Positions 1 through 8,796 of a stretch of DNA of 64,000 bases are shown here, piece after piece. The notes under the pieces were generated by a model. It searched no databases and was not told the origin of the DNA. It worked only from the letters and a program-made list of their open reading frames with translations. How positions within the stretch are numbered: the first letter of the stretch is position 1; each line of letters starts with the position of its first letter. This DNA is from Stappia sediminis (GTDB lineage Bacteria > Pseudomonadota > Alphaproteobacteria > Rhizobiales > Stappiaceae). The position numbers and the translations under genes were made by a program. Location: assembly GCF_009826895.1 (NCBI RefSeq), contig NZ_WUMV01000001.1, positions 496,001-560,000 on the forward strand, written 5' to 3'.

Positions 1-686
1 ATCTCCGTCACCGCCTCAACGTTCGAAGCCTCCAGATGCTTGTGCTGCAGGTCTCCGAAGCCCGGGTCGCGCGGGTTGCCGACGAGCGCGGCACCGCTTG
101 ATGGCGTTTCGAGGAAGAGGTTGTCGCCGATCGCCTCAAGGCCCGACTTGTTAATAAAGCGTGCAAGCTGGATCTGGCCGATTTCCTGAACGTCGCCGTT
201 GGCGTTTACCACCTGAACGACACCCTCGGCGTTGACCGTGATGTCGCGGCTGTCCTCCGGCAGGACGATCCCCGGCTGTATGGGATAGCCGTCGACGGTC
301 GTAAGCTGGCCGTTCGCATCCCTCTGGAAGGAACCGTCACGCGTATAGGCGGTATCGCCGCTTGGAAGCTCGATCTGGAAGAAACCTTCGCCACGGATCG
401 CGACGTCGGTATCCTTGCCGGTCGGAGTCACGGTGCCTTGCGTCAGGATGCGCGCGGTGGCCGCCGTCTTCACGCCCGAACCGATCTGCACGCCTGTCGG
501 CACGATGGTGCCCGTGTCCGATGTTGCGGTGCCGACGCGGCGCTGGTTCTGGTAGAGAAGGTCCTGAAAATCGGCGCGCTGGCGCTTGTAACCCGTGGTT
601 CTGAGGTTGGCCACGTTGTTCGAAATGACTTCAACGTTCAGTTCCTGCGCCCGCATTCCGGTGGCTGCGATGTGTAAGGCTTTCAT
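1..686 (-). CDS. flgG: Flagellar distal rod protein FlgG (3' end cut off by window)
   Basis: FlgG builds the distal rod of the flagellar basal body, in the periplasm. The reading frame starts at the ATG at 684-686 (MKALHIAATG) and runs off the left edge, so about 228 codons are visible of a family length near 260. The N-terminus has the rod/hook pattern, with the flg_bb_rod motif SNNVANLRTTGYK, and the frame is continuous. It lies 26 bases downstream of flgF on the same strand, so the two are probably co-transcribed leftward. The identity is firm. The C-terminal domain is outside the window. Confidence 0.93.
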   Translation of the reverse strand, partial: MKALHIAATGMRAQELNVEVISNNVANLRTTGYKRQRADFQDLLYQNQRRVGTATSDTGTIVPTGVQIGSGVKTAATARILTQGTVTPTGKDTDVAIRGEGFFQIELPSGDTAYTRDGSFQRDANGQLTTVDGYPIQPGIVLPEDSRDITVNAEGVVQVVNANGDVQEIGQIQLARFINKSGLEAIGDNLFLETPSSGAALVGNPRDPGFGDLQHKHLEASNVEAVTE

Positions 687-712
687 GGTGTTTCAAACTC
701 CTGTCGTGCGGC

Positions 713-1450
713 TCAGGCGCGGATGGTGCCAAGTTCCTCGATCGCTTTTCGCGAGAGGTCATCGCCGTCGGAAATCATCTTGGAAACGGCCTGGTAGCTG
801 CGGGTGATCTCGATCATGCGGGTGACTTCAACGACGCCCTGAACGTTGGAGCGTTCTATCGTGCCTTGCGTCAGACGCGGGTTCGGAACGGGTTCCGCAT
901 CCTCACCCTGAAACAGGTTCTCGCCGATGCGGTCGAGGTCTTGCGGATCTTCGAAGTTAACAAGGCGCAGCTTGCCCTTCTCGCCAAGTTCGGTGGAAAC
1001 GGTTCCGTCATCGGCGATAGAAATCGCGCCGTCCTCGGGCGCGAATTGCAGCGGGCCGCCGTCGCCCAGGACAGGTTTGCCGTCCGCGGTGACGAGCTGG
1101 CCGTCATTATTCAAATGGAAGGCGCCGTTACGGGTATACGCTTCGCCATCCTCCGTCTCGACCACGAAGAAACCTTCGCCGCCGATAGCGATGTCAAGCG
1201 GATTGCCGGTCTGTGTGAAGGCGCCCTGGCTCTGGTCGTAGATCGACTTGTAGTCGACCACGTAAGAGAGGGTCTTGTCCTGGCCCTGGAACTCGGAAGC
1301 TTCCGCGACAGGCATCAAATATTCTTCGAAAAGAATCGATTGGCTCTTGTAGCCTGTGGTGTTGATGTTGGCGATGTTGTTGGCGACGACGTCGAGCTGG
1401 TTGCGAAGGGTCGTCTGCCGCGACAGGCCGATAAGAAGTGCGTTCTCCAT
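713..1450 (-). CDS. flgF: Flagellar proximal rod protein FlgF
   Basis: FlgF is a proximal rod subunit of the flagellar basal body. The 245-aa protein starts MENALLIGLSRQ and has the rod-family N-terminal motif VVANNIANINTTGYK near residues 22-36. A matching C-terminal helix (EVTRMIEITRSYQAVSKM) is also present, and both ends are used for axial assembly. Length fits the family. It is transcribed leftward into flgG. Upstream, the 1451-1728 gap separates it from the divergent fliL and holds CtrA-like half-sites, one of them (GTTAAC) about 57 bases before the start codon. Confidence 0.95.
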   Translation of the reverse strand: MENALLIGLSRQTTLRNQLDVVANNIANINTTGYKSQSILFEEYLMPVAEASEFQGQDKTLSYVVDYKSIYDQSQGAFTQTGNPLDIAIGGEGFFVVETEDGEAYTRNGAFHLNNDGQLVTADGKPVLGDGGPLQFAPEDGAISIADDGTVSTELGEKGKLRLVNFEDPQDLDRIGENLFQGEDAEPVPNPRLTQGTIERSNVQGVVEVTRMIEITRSYQAVSKMISDGDDLSRKAIEELGTIRA

Positions 1451-1646
1451 AATAAACCGTTCCTTGTGCTCCCCGGTGAGCGCCCGGTCTCCCCAGACAA
1501 GCGCTCGTTAACCATGAAGCATGTGCCATGCCAATTTATAACCATTTGAAATCATTGATATAAATCTCTAAATGATAATCACCGCAGGCAGATATGTCCG
1601 CGCAGGCTGTGCCGGGCGGCAAAAATTACCCACTTCATGCGAATGG

Positions 1647-1673
1647 TTAATGGCTCGGTAACCACTCGTTAAC
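1647..1673 (+). promoter_or_regulatory. Tandem CtrA-like half-sites upstream of fliL
   Basis: Three half-sites stand at 11-bp intervals: TTAA at 1647, GTAA(C) at 1658 and TTAAC at 1669, each pair separated by exactly 7 bases. The CtrA consensus is TTAA-N7-TTAAC, and each pair here differs from it by one base, because the shared middle half is GTAAC. The cluster lies 56-82 bases before the fliL ATG. CtrA control is inferred from the match and from flagellar regulation in Alphaproteobacteria. Confidence 0.5.
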
Positions 1674-1728
1674 CATTGCCACCATAGATTTGTCCCTGCG
1701 GAGGGCTCAATCAGTCGGCGGGGGTTGG

Positions 1729-2235
1729 ATGACTGCGGAAGCGGATGCGGTAGAACCTGGCCAGGAACAGGAAGGTTCCGCGCCGGGCGGCGGCAAGAGG
1801 AAGAAGATCGCCCTGATGGGTGGCGGTGCCGCCATCTTGTTGGCGATTGTCGGCGCGGCAATTTATTTTATTTCCGACGGCTCTTCGTTCAGCGGCGCCG
1901 GAGGGGCGGGCGTCGACCCGCAAACCCAAAAGCCCGTTGTCTTTTACGATCTGCCGGAAATGACGGTGAACCTGTCGACTGACGGCCGAGCCACCTATTT
2001 GAAGGTGCGTATCGCGCTCGAGGTTTCCGATCGCGCCACGATCGACCTGATCGAGCCGTTCCTTCCGCGCGTTCTCGACGCCTTCCAGATCTACCTGCGC
2101 GAGTTACGCCCGACCGACCTGGAAGGGTCTTCCGGTTTGTTCCGACTCAAGGAAGAATTGCTTCGCCGGATCAATACTGCCGTCTATCCGGCACGGGTCG
2201 AAGCGGTTCTTTTCAAAGAAATCCTCATTCAATAG
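1729..2235 (+). CDS. fliL: Flagellar basal body-associated protein FliL
   Basis: FliL is a single-pass inner-membrane protein around the stator that influences torque and stator stability. The chosen ATG at 1729 (MTAEADAVEPG) is preceded by a G-rich stretch, GGCGGGGGTT. A TTG 39 bases upstream would add 13 residues without a better ribosome site. The 168-aa protein has a short cytoplasmic N-terminus, one membrane segment at about residues 27-47 and a periplasmic domain with the FliL features VFYDLPEMTVNL and YLKVRIALEV. It is first in a rightward run with fliM 7 bases downstream. Confidence 0.93.
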   Translation: MTAEADAVEPGQEQEGSAPGGGKRKKIALMGGGAAILLAIVGAAIYFISDGSSFSGAGGAGVDPQTQKPVVFYDLPEMTVNLSTDGRATYLKVRIALEVSDRATIDLIEPFLPRVLDAFQIYLRELRPTDLEGSSGLFRLKEELLRRINTAVYPARVEAVLFKEILIQ

Positions 2236-2242
2236 GTGCGCC

Positions 2243-3466
2243 ATGGCGGATGAAGAAGAACTCGGCGATCTCGACGAGGCGTGGGGCGAGGCTCTTGCCG
2301 AGCAGCGCGGCGATGATGAGGACGACGTGGACCTTGCCGCGGCCTGGGGCGCGGCGCTGGAAGAGCAGGGTGTTGCGGCCGCGGACGATATTGCCTCCCA
2401 ATGGGCGGCGATGATCGACGACAGCGAACCGGAACTCGATACCGCTTCACGCGGCGCCGACCGTATCCTCAACCAGGAAGAGATCGACAACCTTCTCGGT
2501 TTCAGCCTCGAGGATACGCTGCCGGACGACCAGAGCGGCATTCGCGCGCTCATCAATTCGGCGATGGTCACCTACGAGCGCCTGCCGATGCTGGAAATCG
2601 TGTTCGACCGCCTCGTGCGGCTGACCACGACCTCGCTGCGCAATTTCACGTCCGATAACGTGGAGGTGTCCCTCGACAACATTTCCTCGGTGCGTTTCGG
2701 CGACTATCTCAATTCCATTCCGCTACCGGCGATCCTTGGCGTCACCAAGGCGGAAGAGTGGGATGGCTTCGGCCTTGTGACGGTTGAATCGAGCCTGATC
2801 TATTCGATCATCGATGTGCTTCTGGGCGGCGGACGCGGAACGTCGGCCGTTCGCGTGGAAGGCAGGCCCTATACGACGATCGAGATCAACCTTGTCCGGC
2901 GGATGCTGGAACTGATCATGGTCGACATGGAGCAGGCGTTCTCGCCGCTCTCGCCGGTGCACTTCAATCTGGAGCGGCTTGAAACGAACCCGCGCTTCGC
3001 CGCGATTTCGCGCCCGGCGAATGCTGCCATCATGGTCGAGCTTCGCATCGACATGGAAGATCGGGGCGGCAAGATCGAGATCATGCTGCCCTATGCCACG
3101 CTGGAGCCGATCCGCGATCTCCTGCTCCAGATGTTCATGGGCGAGAAGTTCGGCCGCGACCCGATCTGGGAAGGCCATCTGGCAACGGAAATCTACTCCG
3201 CCGAAGTGGATGTGGATGCCGTGCTCTACGAAACCCAACTGCCGCTCGGGCGCGTTCTCGGCCTCAACGTTGGAGAGACGCTTGTCTTCGATGTCGGCCC
3301 CCAGGACAACGTCGCCATCAAATGCGGTGGCATCCACCTCACCGACGGCACGCTCGGCAAGGTGGAAGATGCAATATCAATCCGCGTCAACCGAGGCTTG
3401 CGCAAGCCGAAGATGACGCTCGCCGCCTTCGAGCGCGCGATGCAAAAGGAAATGGAAACGTCATGA
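2243..3466 (+). CDS. fliM: Flagellar motor switch protein FliM
   Basis: FliM is the C-ring subunit that receives the chemotaxis signal and couples it to rotor direction. The 407-aa protein is longer than the usual 320-350 because of an acidic N-terminal extension of about 70 residues. The switch-binding segment ILNQEEIDNLLG then follows, instead of sitting at the very N-terminus. The middle domain (YERLPMLEIVFDRLVR and the GGGRG segment) and the C-terminal SpoA-like domain are intact. The extension repeats a short motif (EAWGEALAEQ, AAWGAALEEQ, SQWAAMIDD). Its stop overlaps the next start by ATGA, which suggests translational coupling. Confidence 0.95.
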   Translation: MADEEELGDLDEAWGEALAEQRGDDEDDVDLAAAWGAALEEQGVAAADDIASQWAAMIDDSEPELDTASRGADRILNQEEIDNLLGFSLEDTLPDDQSGIRALINSAMVTYERLPMLEIVFDRLVRLTTTSLRNFTSDNVEVSLDNISSVRFGDYLNSIPLPAILGVTKAEEWDGFGLVTVESSLIYSIIDVLLGGGRGTSAVRVEGRPYTTIEINLVRRMLELIMVDMEQAFSPLSPVHFNLERLETNPRFAAISRPANAAIMVELRIDMEDRGGKIEIMLPYATLEPIRDLLLQMFMGEKFGRDPIWEGHLATEIYSAEVDVDAVLYETQLPLGRVLGLNVGETLVFDVGPQDNVAIKCGGIHLTDGTLGKVEDAISIRVNRGLRKPKMTLAAFERAMQKEMETS

Positions 3467-3951
3467 GCAACCTGCCGATCGGAATTGTAATCGAGTCCCT
3501 GGTTGCCGGGCTGCTGTTTGTGACCATTGGCTATTGCTGGACCCTGAACCGCCGCCTCAAGCGTTTGCGCGCCGACGAGGAATCCCTGCGCGCCACGATT
3601 TCGGAGCTGATTACGGCTTCCGAAATCGCCGAGCGGGCGATCGTCGGGCTGAAGACCACGGCGGGCGAGACCGACAAGACCCTCGGCAACCGCCTGAGTC
3701 AGGCCGAGCGCCTTTCCAGGCAACTGGCCGAGCAGATCGAGGCCGGGGGCATCGTCCTGGAACGCATCAGCCAGATCGCGTCGGCTGCGAAAAAGCCGTC
3801 CACGGAATCTCTTCCCGAGATGGAGGAAACGCCTGCCGCGAGCGCGCGCCCCTCGGCGACCGTCTCCGTCAGGGACCTGCGCGAGGCCGCTAGCGAGGCT
3901 GCGGCCCGTCTTGAGCAATTCCGCAAGAGGCATGGGGAACAAGCGGCGTGA
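3463..3951 (+). CDS. DUF6468-type flagellar locus membrane protein
   Basis: This 162-aa protein starts MSNLPIGIVIESLVAG. It has one N-terminal membrane segment (about residues 8-26) followed by a basic LNRRLKRLR stretch and a long predicted coiled coil to about residue 115. The Ala-rich C-terminus ends in another helix. It resembles the DUF6468 family found beside fliM and motE in Alphaproteobacteria. The function is unknown, and a motor- or stator-linked role is inferred only from position. It overlaps both neighbours by 4 bases, fliM upstream and motE downstream, so it is clearly part of that operon. Confidence 0.75.
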   Translation: MSNLPIGIVIESLVAGLLFVTIGYCWTLNRRLKRLRADEESLRATISELITASEIAERAIVGLKTTAGETDKTLGNRLSQAERLSRQLAEQIEAGGIVLERISQIASAAKKPSTESLPEMEETPAASARPSATVSVRDLREAASEAAARLEQFRKRHGEQAA

Positions 3952-4706
3952 AGCTGAGATTGATACCGGCCCTCGTCGTTTCGGCGGTAGCACTGCTGGT
4001 GCTGAAACTCATCGGGCTGTCCGTGGATGGTGCTTATGTCATTTCGCCGGTGCAGACGGCGGCGGCCCAGCAATCGAGTGCGGACATAAACACCGCACAG
4101 CCCAAAGCGGCGACGACAAGCGGCGCCGATGCGGGCAAGCCGGACCAGCCGGCGGCTCCCGAAAAGGCGCCGAAGGGCGAAGACGCGGTGCTGCCGCCCG
4201 CTTTCGACGCCTTCGGCGAAAACGGCCGTCAGCCGCTTGAGATCGGCGGTTCGCCGGCGGAGCGCAAGGTTCTTGAAAGTCTGAGCGAGCGCCGGCGCGA
4301 TCTCGACAGCCGCGAGCGGAAATTCGACCTTCGCGAGCAGCTTCTCAAGGCGACCGAGGACAGGATCGACGAAAAGATCAAGTCCCTCGAGGAAGCGGAA
4401 ACCCGGATCAAGGGGCTTGAGGACCAAAAGAAGAAGAAGCAGGAAGAGAAGCTCAACGACGTAGTCCTGATGTATGAATCCATGCGTGCAAAGGATGCCG
4501 CGCGCATCTTCAGCCGCCTTGACATGAATATCCTCGTTCGTGTGGCCAGCCAGATGAAGCCGCGAAAAATGGCGGACGTCATGGCTGAGATGGAAGCCGA
4601 TGCGGCGGAAAGACTGACGATTGCACTGGCAAGCGGCGCACTCCGCGCCGCGGAGCCGGAAATGGCCGAAGCGAAACCGGAACTTCCGAAGATTCAGGGA
4701 AACTGA
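3948..4706 (+). CDS. motE: MotE-family flagellar motility protein
   Basis: The GTG at 3948 overlaps the previous stop (GTGA). The 252-aa product begins MKLRLIPALVV, with one signal-anchor helix (about residues 5-27). An Ala/Pro/Lys-rich linker, a charged coiled coil (about 95-165) and an MgtE-N-like helical domain follow (VVLMYESMRAKDAARIFSRL, then VASQMKPRKMADVMAEME). This is the architecture of alphaproteobacterial MotE. In Sinorhizobium, MotE acts in the periplasm as a helper for the stator protein MotC. No motC is visible here, and a giant periplasmic TPR protein follows instead. Confidence 0.82.
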   Translation: MKLRLIPALVVSAVALLVLKLIGLSVDGAYVISPVQTAAAQQSSADINTAQPKAATTSGADAGKPDQPAAPEKAPKGEDAVLPPAFDAFGENGRQPLEIGGSPAERKVLESLSERRRDLDSRERKFDLREQLLKATEDRIDEKIKSLEEAETRIKGLEDQKKKKQEEKLNDVVLMYESMRAKDAARIFSRLDMNILVRVASQMKPRKMADVMAEMEADAAERLTIALASGALRAAEPEMAEAKPELPKIQGN

Positions 4707-4812
4707 CCGAAAAGAATTTCGTTGTGATGGCCTCCCGTAAGGCGGCGTTAAGGCCGCCGGTATAATTTCGAAACGTCAATTGCGTAGCGACAGGCCGAGG
4801 ACCGATAACAAG

Positions 4813-7800
4813 ATGCGGAGCGGAGCCAAACCCGGCCTTCCTATGCTGTTTGCGCTGGCCATGAATTTCGCGCTTGCGGTGTTGCTTGTTTTCATGAACG
4901 TCGGCGTTGCCGGTGCCGAGCCGCTTAGGGCCACGATGACGGCCACGGCAGAGGAAGGCGGCTATGGCCGTCTCGTTCTGACATTTCCCGAGCGCAGCCT
5001 TCTCCCGCAGTACGATGCGCTTGTCGCCAATAACGTTTTGCGCGTCACGTTTCACGAACCGATCGATGTCGATGTCGGCGACGTTCCGGCCAGGCTCGGT
5101 GATTTCGTATCCATCGCCCGCCAGGATCCGGATGGCATGGCGGTTCGTTTCGCGCTTATCCGGGATCTTCGCATCAACACGATGGAAGCGGGTGAAAAGC
5201 TCTTCATCGACCTGCTCCCGAGCGGGTGGGACGGACCGCCGCCACGCCTTCCCGACAGCGTGATCGAGGAACTGGCAAAACGCGCCGAAGCGGCGTTGAA
5301 AAAGGCGCGGGCACTGGAACAGGCGCGCCTGCGCGGCCAGACCGAGCCCAAGGTCGACCTGCGCATCGGGTCGCATCCCACATTTACCCGGCTCTCCTTT
5401 CAGTGGAACATCGCATTCGATTCCGCCTTCATTCGTGAAGAGGACATCGTCCGGGTGACGTTCAACCATGATGCATCGCTGGATCTTTCGGATTTGCGGG
5501 CCCATTTGCCTCCCGGCATCGTCGATGCGACCTCTTTTGCCGACGACGGCAAGCTCAAGTTTCTTTTGCGTCTCGGCGAGGGTGTGAACGTTCGCGCATT
5601 TCGTGAAGACAATGCTTATGTCGTCGACGTGACGCCGGACCGCGAAAACGGCGACCCGATCAATCAGTTGATAGATGCCGAACTCGCCCCGCCCGTATCG
5701 CCCGATGCGCGCGACGTGGTCGAAACGACGGGACGGCCCGCGAGAGATTCGGGGGAGGAGAAGACCGCCGGCCAGACACCCAAAGCACAGCCAGAGGCGA
5801 AGTTGTCTCATCGCACCGGGCAATCAACTTCAGGCAAGCGGAAGGCCGCTGACGGGTCGAAGTCCGCGGAACCCGTTGCAGCGAACGCAGCCGCGAAGAC
5901 ACCGCAATCGGCAGGGAATGGGGAGGGCAAGGGACACAACCCTGACGAACGAGACGTTTCTGGCGAGCCCGTTCCTTCGGCGATCGATCTGACCGCACTT
6001 GAAAACGCCAAGCGTAGCAACGTCCTGCGCGAGGTCAATCCGGAAAGCCCGCCGGAAGACTATGGTGAAGATGCCCGCCGCTTCGTGGGCGCGGAGGCGC
6101 GACGAATCGGCAACACGGTGCGGGTGGTCTTCCCGTTTTCCGAACCTGTGTCTTCCGCGATCTTCCGCCGATATCAGAGTATCTGGCTCGTGTTCGACAC
6201 GGACGATCCGGTCGATATCAGGGGAATGCGCTCGGTTCTCGGCGAAAGCGCCGAAGAGGTCGAGATCGAGGAATTCGAGGGTTGGCAGAGCGTGCGCATC
6301 GATCTGGCGAAAAATGCGCTCGCGACGGTTGCCGCCGAGGACGGCAATTGGATCTTGACACTGGGGGAAACGATCGTCGAGCCTTCGCGCCCCCTGCAAA
6401 TTAAGCGCAACGTCCGCAACGACGGCGGGACGATCCTCCACGTGCCGATCAAGGAACCGCAGCACGTGCGCCGCTTGAAAGATCCCTTCGTTGGCGACGA
6501 GATCGTGGCGGTGACCGCATTCGGGCCGTCGCGTGGTCTCATCAAGCCGCAGGCCTTCGTGGAACTGGATGCGCTGATGTCGGCCCACGGCGTGGCGTTG
6601 CGCAAGAAAGCGGAATACCTGGACGTCAAAATCGACGGCGATGCCGTTCGGATCGAAGGGCCGCGAGGACTTCATCTGTCCAATGAGCACCTGCAGCAGG
6701 GCACACGTATCCTCGAGACGATCATCGATCCGGATCAACCGGGTCAGATAAACCTGGGCGCGCTCATGACGGCGAGCACGCCGGATTTCCTGACGCGGGC
6801 AAAAAACCTGCAGTTCAAGATCGCATCGACCCCGGAAGGAGAAAGGCGCGGACCGAGAATGGATCTCGCGCGCTTTTATCTTGCACATGGCCTGGCACAG
6901 GAATCCCTCGCCATGATGCACCTTGCCGCCGAGGACGACCCGGCGATCGAGCGCGACGCCAGCTTCAACCTCATGCTGGGGGCCGCACAAATACTCGCGG
7001 GCCGTCCGAAGGTTGCCGAAAACCATTTGAATCGACCCGAGCTCAGAAACAGCCCCGATGCGGCCGTGTGGCAGACGATTGCAAGTGCCACGCTCTCCAA
7101 ATGGAATGAAGCAAGGCTGACGTACCCGCGCGGAAGCGCGGTTATCGGCAACTATCCGGTCTCCGTCGAGAATGAATTCAATCTTTCAGCGGCAGAGACA
7201 TTGGTGGAATCCAATGATTTCGGAGAAGCTTCGCAGGTCCTTTCGGAGGTTGATCCGAGCGCCGTTTCGCCCGGACAGGCCGCGCGCTATGACCTTTTGC
7301 GAGGGCGGATCGCAGATGCCTCCGGCAGGTCGCGCGAAGCCTTGACATCCTTCGATCTCGTCCGGCGTTCGATAGATCGTCCGCATGCAGCCGAGGCGGC
7401 ATACCGGTCGCTGCGCATACGCTACCGGGACGGGGAAATCGGCACCAGCGAGGCGATTGAACAGCTTGCCGGTCTCGCGACGTCCTGGCGCGGCGATGAA
7501 ACGGAGCTGAAGACTTTGCGTTTGCTGTCGAAGCTCCAGGTTAAACAGGGAAACTACCGTGCGGCGTTCGAGAGCATGAAAGCCGCTGTCCTCGCCGATC
7601 CGGATTCGCCGACGACAAGGCTGCTTCAGGAAGACATGAACGCCGTCTTCGCTTCGCTGTACCTCGATGGAAAGGCGAACGGGATGGACCCGGTCGAGGC
7701 TTTGGCCCTGTTTTATGACTTCCGGGAACTGACTCCGGTCGGGCACCGGGGCGATGCGATGGTGCGCCATCTTGCCAGCCGGCTGATTTCCGTGGATCTG

Positions 7801-8556
7801 CTCGAACAGGCGGCGGAACTCCTGCAGCACCAGGTCGAAAACCGTTTGAAGGGCGCGGCGCGAGCGCAAATCGCCGCGGACCTGGGCGTCGTCCACCTGA
7901 TGAACGGAAAGCCGGAGGAAACGCTACGCGTCCTGAACCGGACCCGGCAGGCGCAGCTTCCGCGTACGCTGACGCGTCAGCGCAACATTGTCGAGGCGCG
8001 CGCGCTGACGGAAAGCGGCCGGCCGGACCTTGCCCTTGAAATCGTGCGGAATATGCGCGGCGAGGATGTGGAGAGACTGCGCGCCGACACATATTGGGCA
8101 GCGGGCCGTTTTCGGGACGCCGGAGAGCAGCTTGAGGAAATGAGCGGCAGCCGCTGGGGCGACAACGTGCCGCTCAGCGACCGCGAACGGTCCGACGTCC
8201 TGCGCGCGGCAGTCGCCTACTCGCTTGCCGAGGACCAGTTTTCCCTCGATCGTTTGCGCACGAAATTCGCCCCGAAGATGGCCGACGGCCCGCAAGGAAA
8301 AGCGTTCGAAGTCGCTACCCGTCCGATCAACGATCGCGGTGTCGAATTCCTCTCCGTTGCCGACAGTCTGGAGCAGGTGGATTCGCTTGATATTTTCCTG
8401 TCGGAGTATCAGCGCAAATACCTGCGGCCCGCCGCAGGTCAGCTCGTGGCAAGGTCAGGCAAAAAGCGGGAAGTCACGGGTGAGGCCAAGGATGTTATCG
8501 GGCCGGCGGCTGCTGCCGGTGATAGCGGTGGGGCGACCGCCGCACCTCAGGGCTGA
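4813..8556 (+). CDS. Very large periplasmic TPR-repeat protein of the flagellar locus
   Basis: The 1247-aa protein has a likely signal peptide (MRSGAKPGLPMLFALAMN, cleavage near AGA at about residue 35). A beta-rich N-terminal half is broken by a low-complexity Pro/Ala/Lys linker at about residues 300-400. The C-terminal half, from about residue 680, is built of helical TPR-like repeats (for example LARFYLAHGLAQESLAMM). The ATG at 4813 is preferred; a TTG 33 bases upstream is also in frame. It lies 106 bases after motE on the same strand, so a motor-associated periplasmic role, perhaps in place of MotC, is inferred. No enzyme motif was seen. Confidence 0.65.
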   Translation: MRSGAKPGLPMLFALAMNFALAVLLVFMNVGVAGAEPLRATMTATAEEGGYGRLVLTFPERSLLPQYDALVANNVLRVTFHEPIDVDVGDVPARLGDFVSIARQDPDGMAVRFALIRDLRINTMEAGEKLFIDLLPSGWDGPPPRLPDSVIEELAKRAEAALKKARALEQARLRGQTEPKVDLRIGSHPTFTRLSFQWNIAFDSAFIREEDIVRVTFNHDASLDLSDLRAHLPPGIVDATSFADDGKLKFLLRLGEGVNVRAFREDNAYVVDVTPDRENGDPINQLIDAELAPPVSPDARDVVETTGRPARDSGEEKTAGQTPKAQPEAKLSHRTGQSTSGKRKAADGSKSAEPVAANAAAKTPQSAGNGEGKGHNPDERDVSGEPVPSAIDLTALENAKRSNVLREVNPESPPEDYGEDARRFVGAEARRIGNTVRVVFPFSEPVSSAIFRRYQSIWLVFDTDDPVDIRGMRSVLGESAEEVEIEEFEGWQSVRIDLAKNALATVAAEDGNWILTLGETIVEPSRPLQIKRNVRNDGGTILHVPIKEPQHVRRLKDPFVGDEIVAVTAFGPSRGLIKPQAFVELDALMSAHGVALRKKAEYLDVKIDGDAVRIEGPRGLHLSNEHLQQGTRILETIIDPDQPGQINLGALMTASTPDFLTRAKNLQFKIASTPEGERRGPRMDLARFYLAHGLAQESLAMMHLAAEDDPAIERDASFNLMLGAAQILAGRPKVAENHLNRPELRNSPDAAVWQTIASATLSKWNEARLTYPRGSAVIGNYPVSVENEFNLSAAETLVESNDFGEASQVLSEVDPSAVSPGQAARYDLLRGRIADASGRSREALTSFDLVRRSIDRPHAAEAAYRSLRIRYRDGEIGTSEAIEQLAGLATSWRGDETELKTLRLLSKLQVKQGNYRAAFESMKAAVLADPDSPTTRLLQEDMNAVFASLYLDGKANGMDPVEALALFYDFRELTPVGHRGDAMVRHLASRLISVDLLEQAAELLQHQVENRLKGAARAQIAADLGVVHLMNGKPEETLRVLNRTRQAQLPRTLTRQRNIVEARALTESGRPDLALEIVRNMRGEDVERLRADTYWAAGRFRDAGEQLEEMSGSRWGDNVPLSDRERSDVLRAAVAYSLAEDQFSLDRLRTKFAPKMADGPQGKAFEVATRPINDRGVEFLSVADSLEQVDSLDIFLSEYQRKYLRPAAGQLVARSGKKREVTGEAKDVIGPAAAAGDSGGATAAPQG

Positions 8557-8747
8557 AGCTTCCACCGAAGCGACGGGATGCAGACGCGAGCGGCGGGTTT
8601 GCGCGCCGCAAATGGCTGTGCGGGTGACGGATGGTCGCCGCCATGGGATGAAACACCATCATCGCGAACCGGCCAGGGCGCGCTGCGGCCGCAATAAAAC
8701 ATCCGCTCGACAGGAATTCGCTTCAGGATCGATTCCGTGAACGGATC

Positions 8748-8782
8748 CATGCCGCCATATCCGGTCCGGATTTGGCGGCATG
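8748..8782. terminator. Palindrome between converging genes
   Basis: A near-perfect inverted repeat (CATGCCGCCA ... TGGCGGCATG, with a TCCGG/CCGGA core and one mismatch) lies between the TPR gene stop and the converging fliP stop. There is no U-tract, so it is a weak terminator or a structural repeat. The rest of the 8557-8796 gap shows nothing coding. Confidence 0.4.
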
Positions 8783-8796
8783 TTGCATGGGGTTAT

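Noticed and set aside
4748-4766. Small GGCGGC / GCCGCC hairpin between motE and the TPR gene as a terminator
   Set aside because: It has no U-tract and the downstream gene is on the same strand, so termination is not supported.
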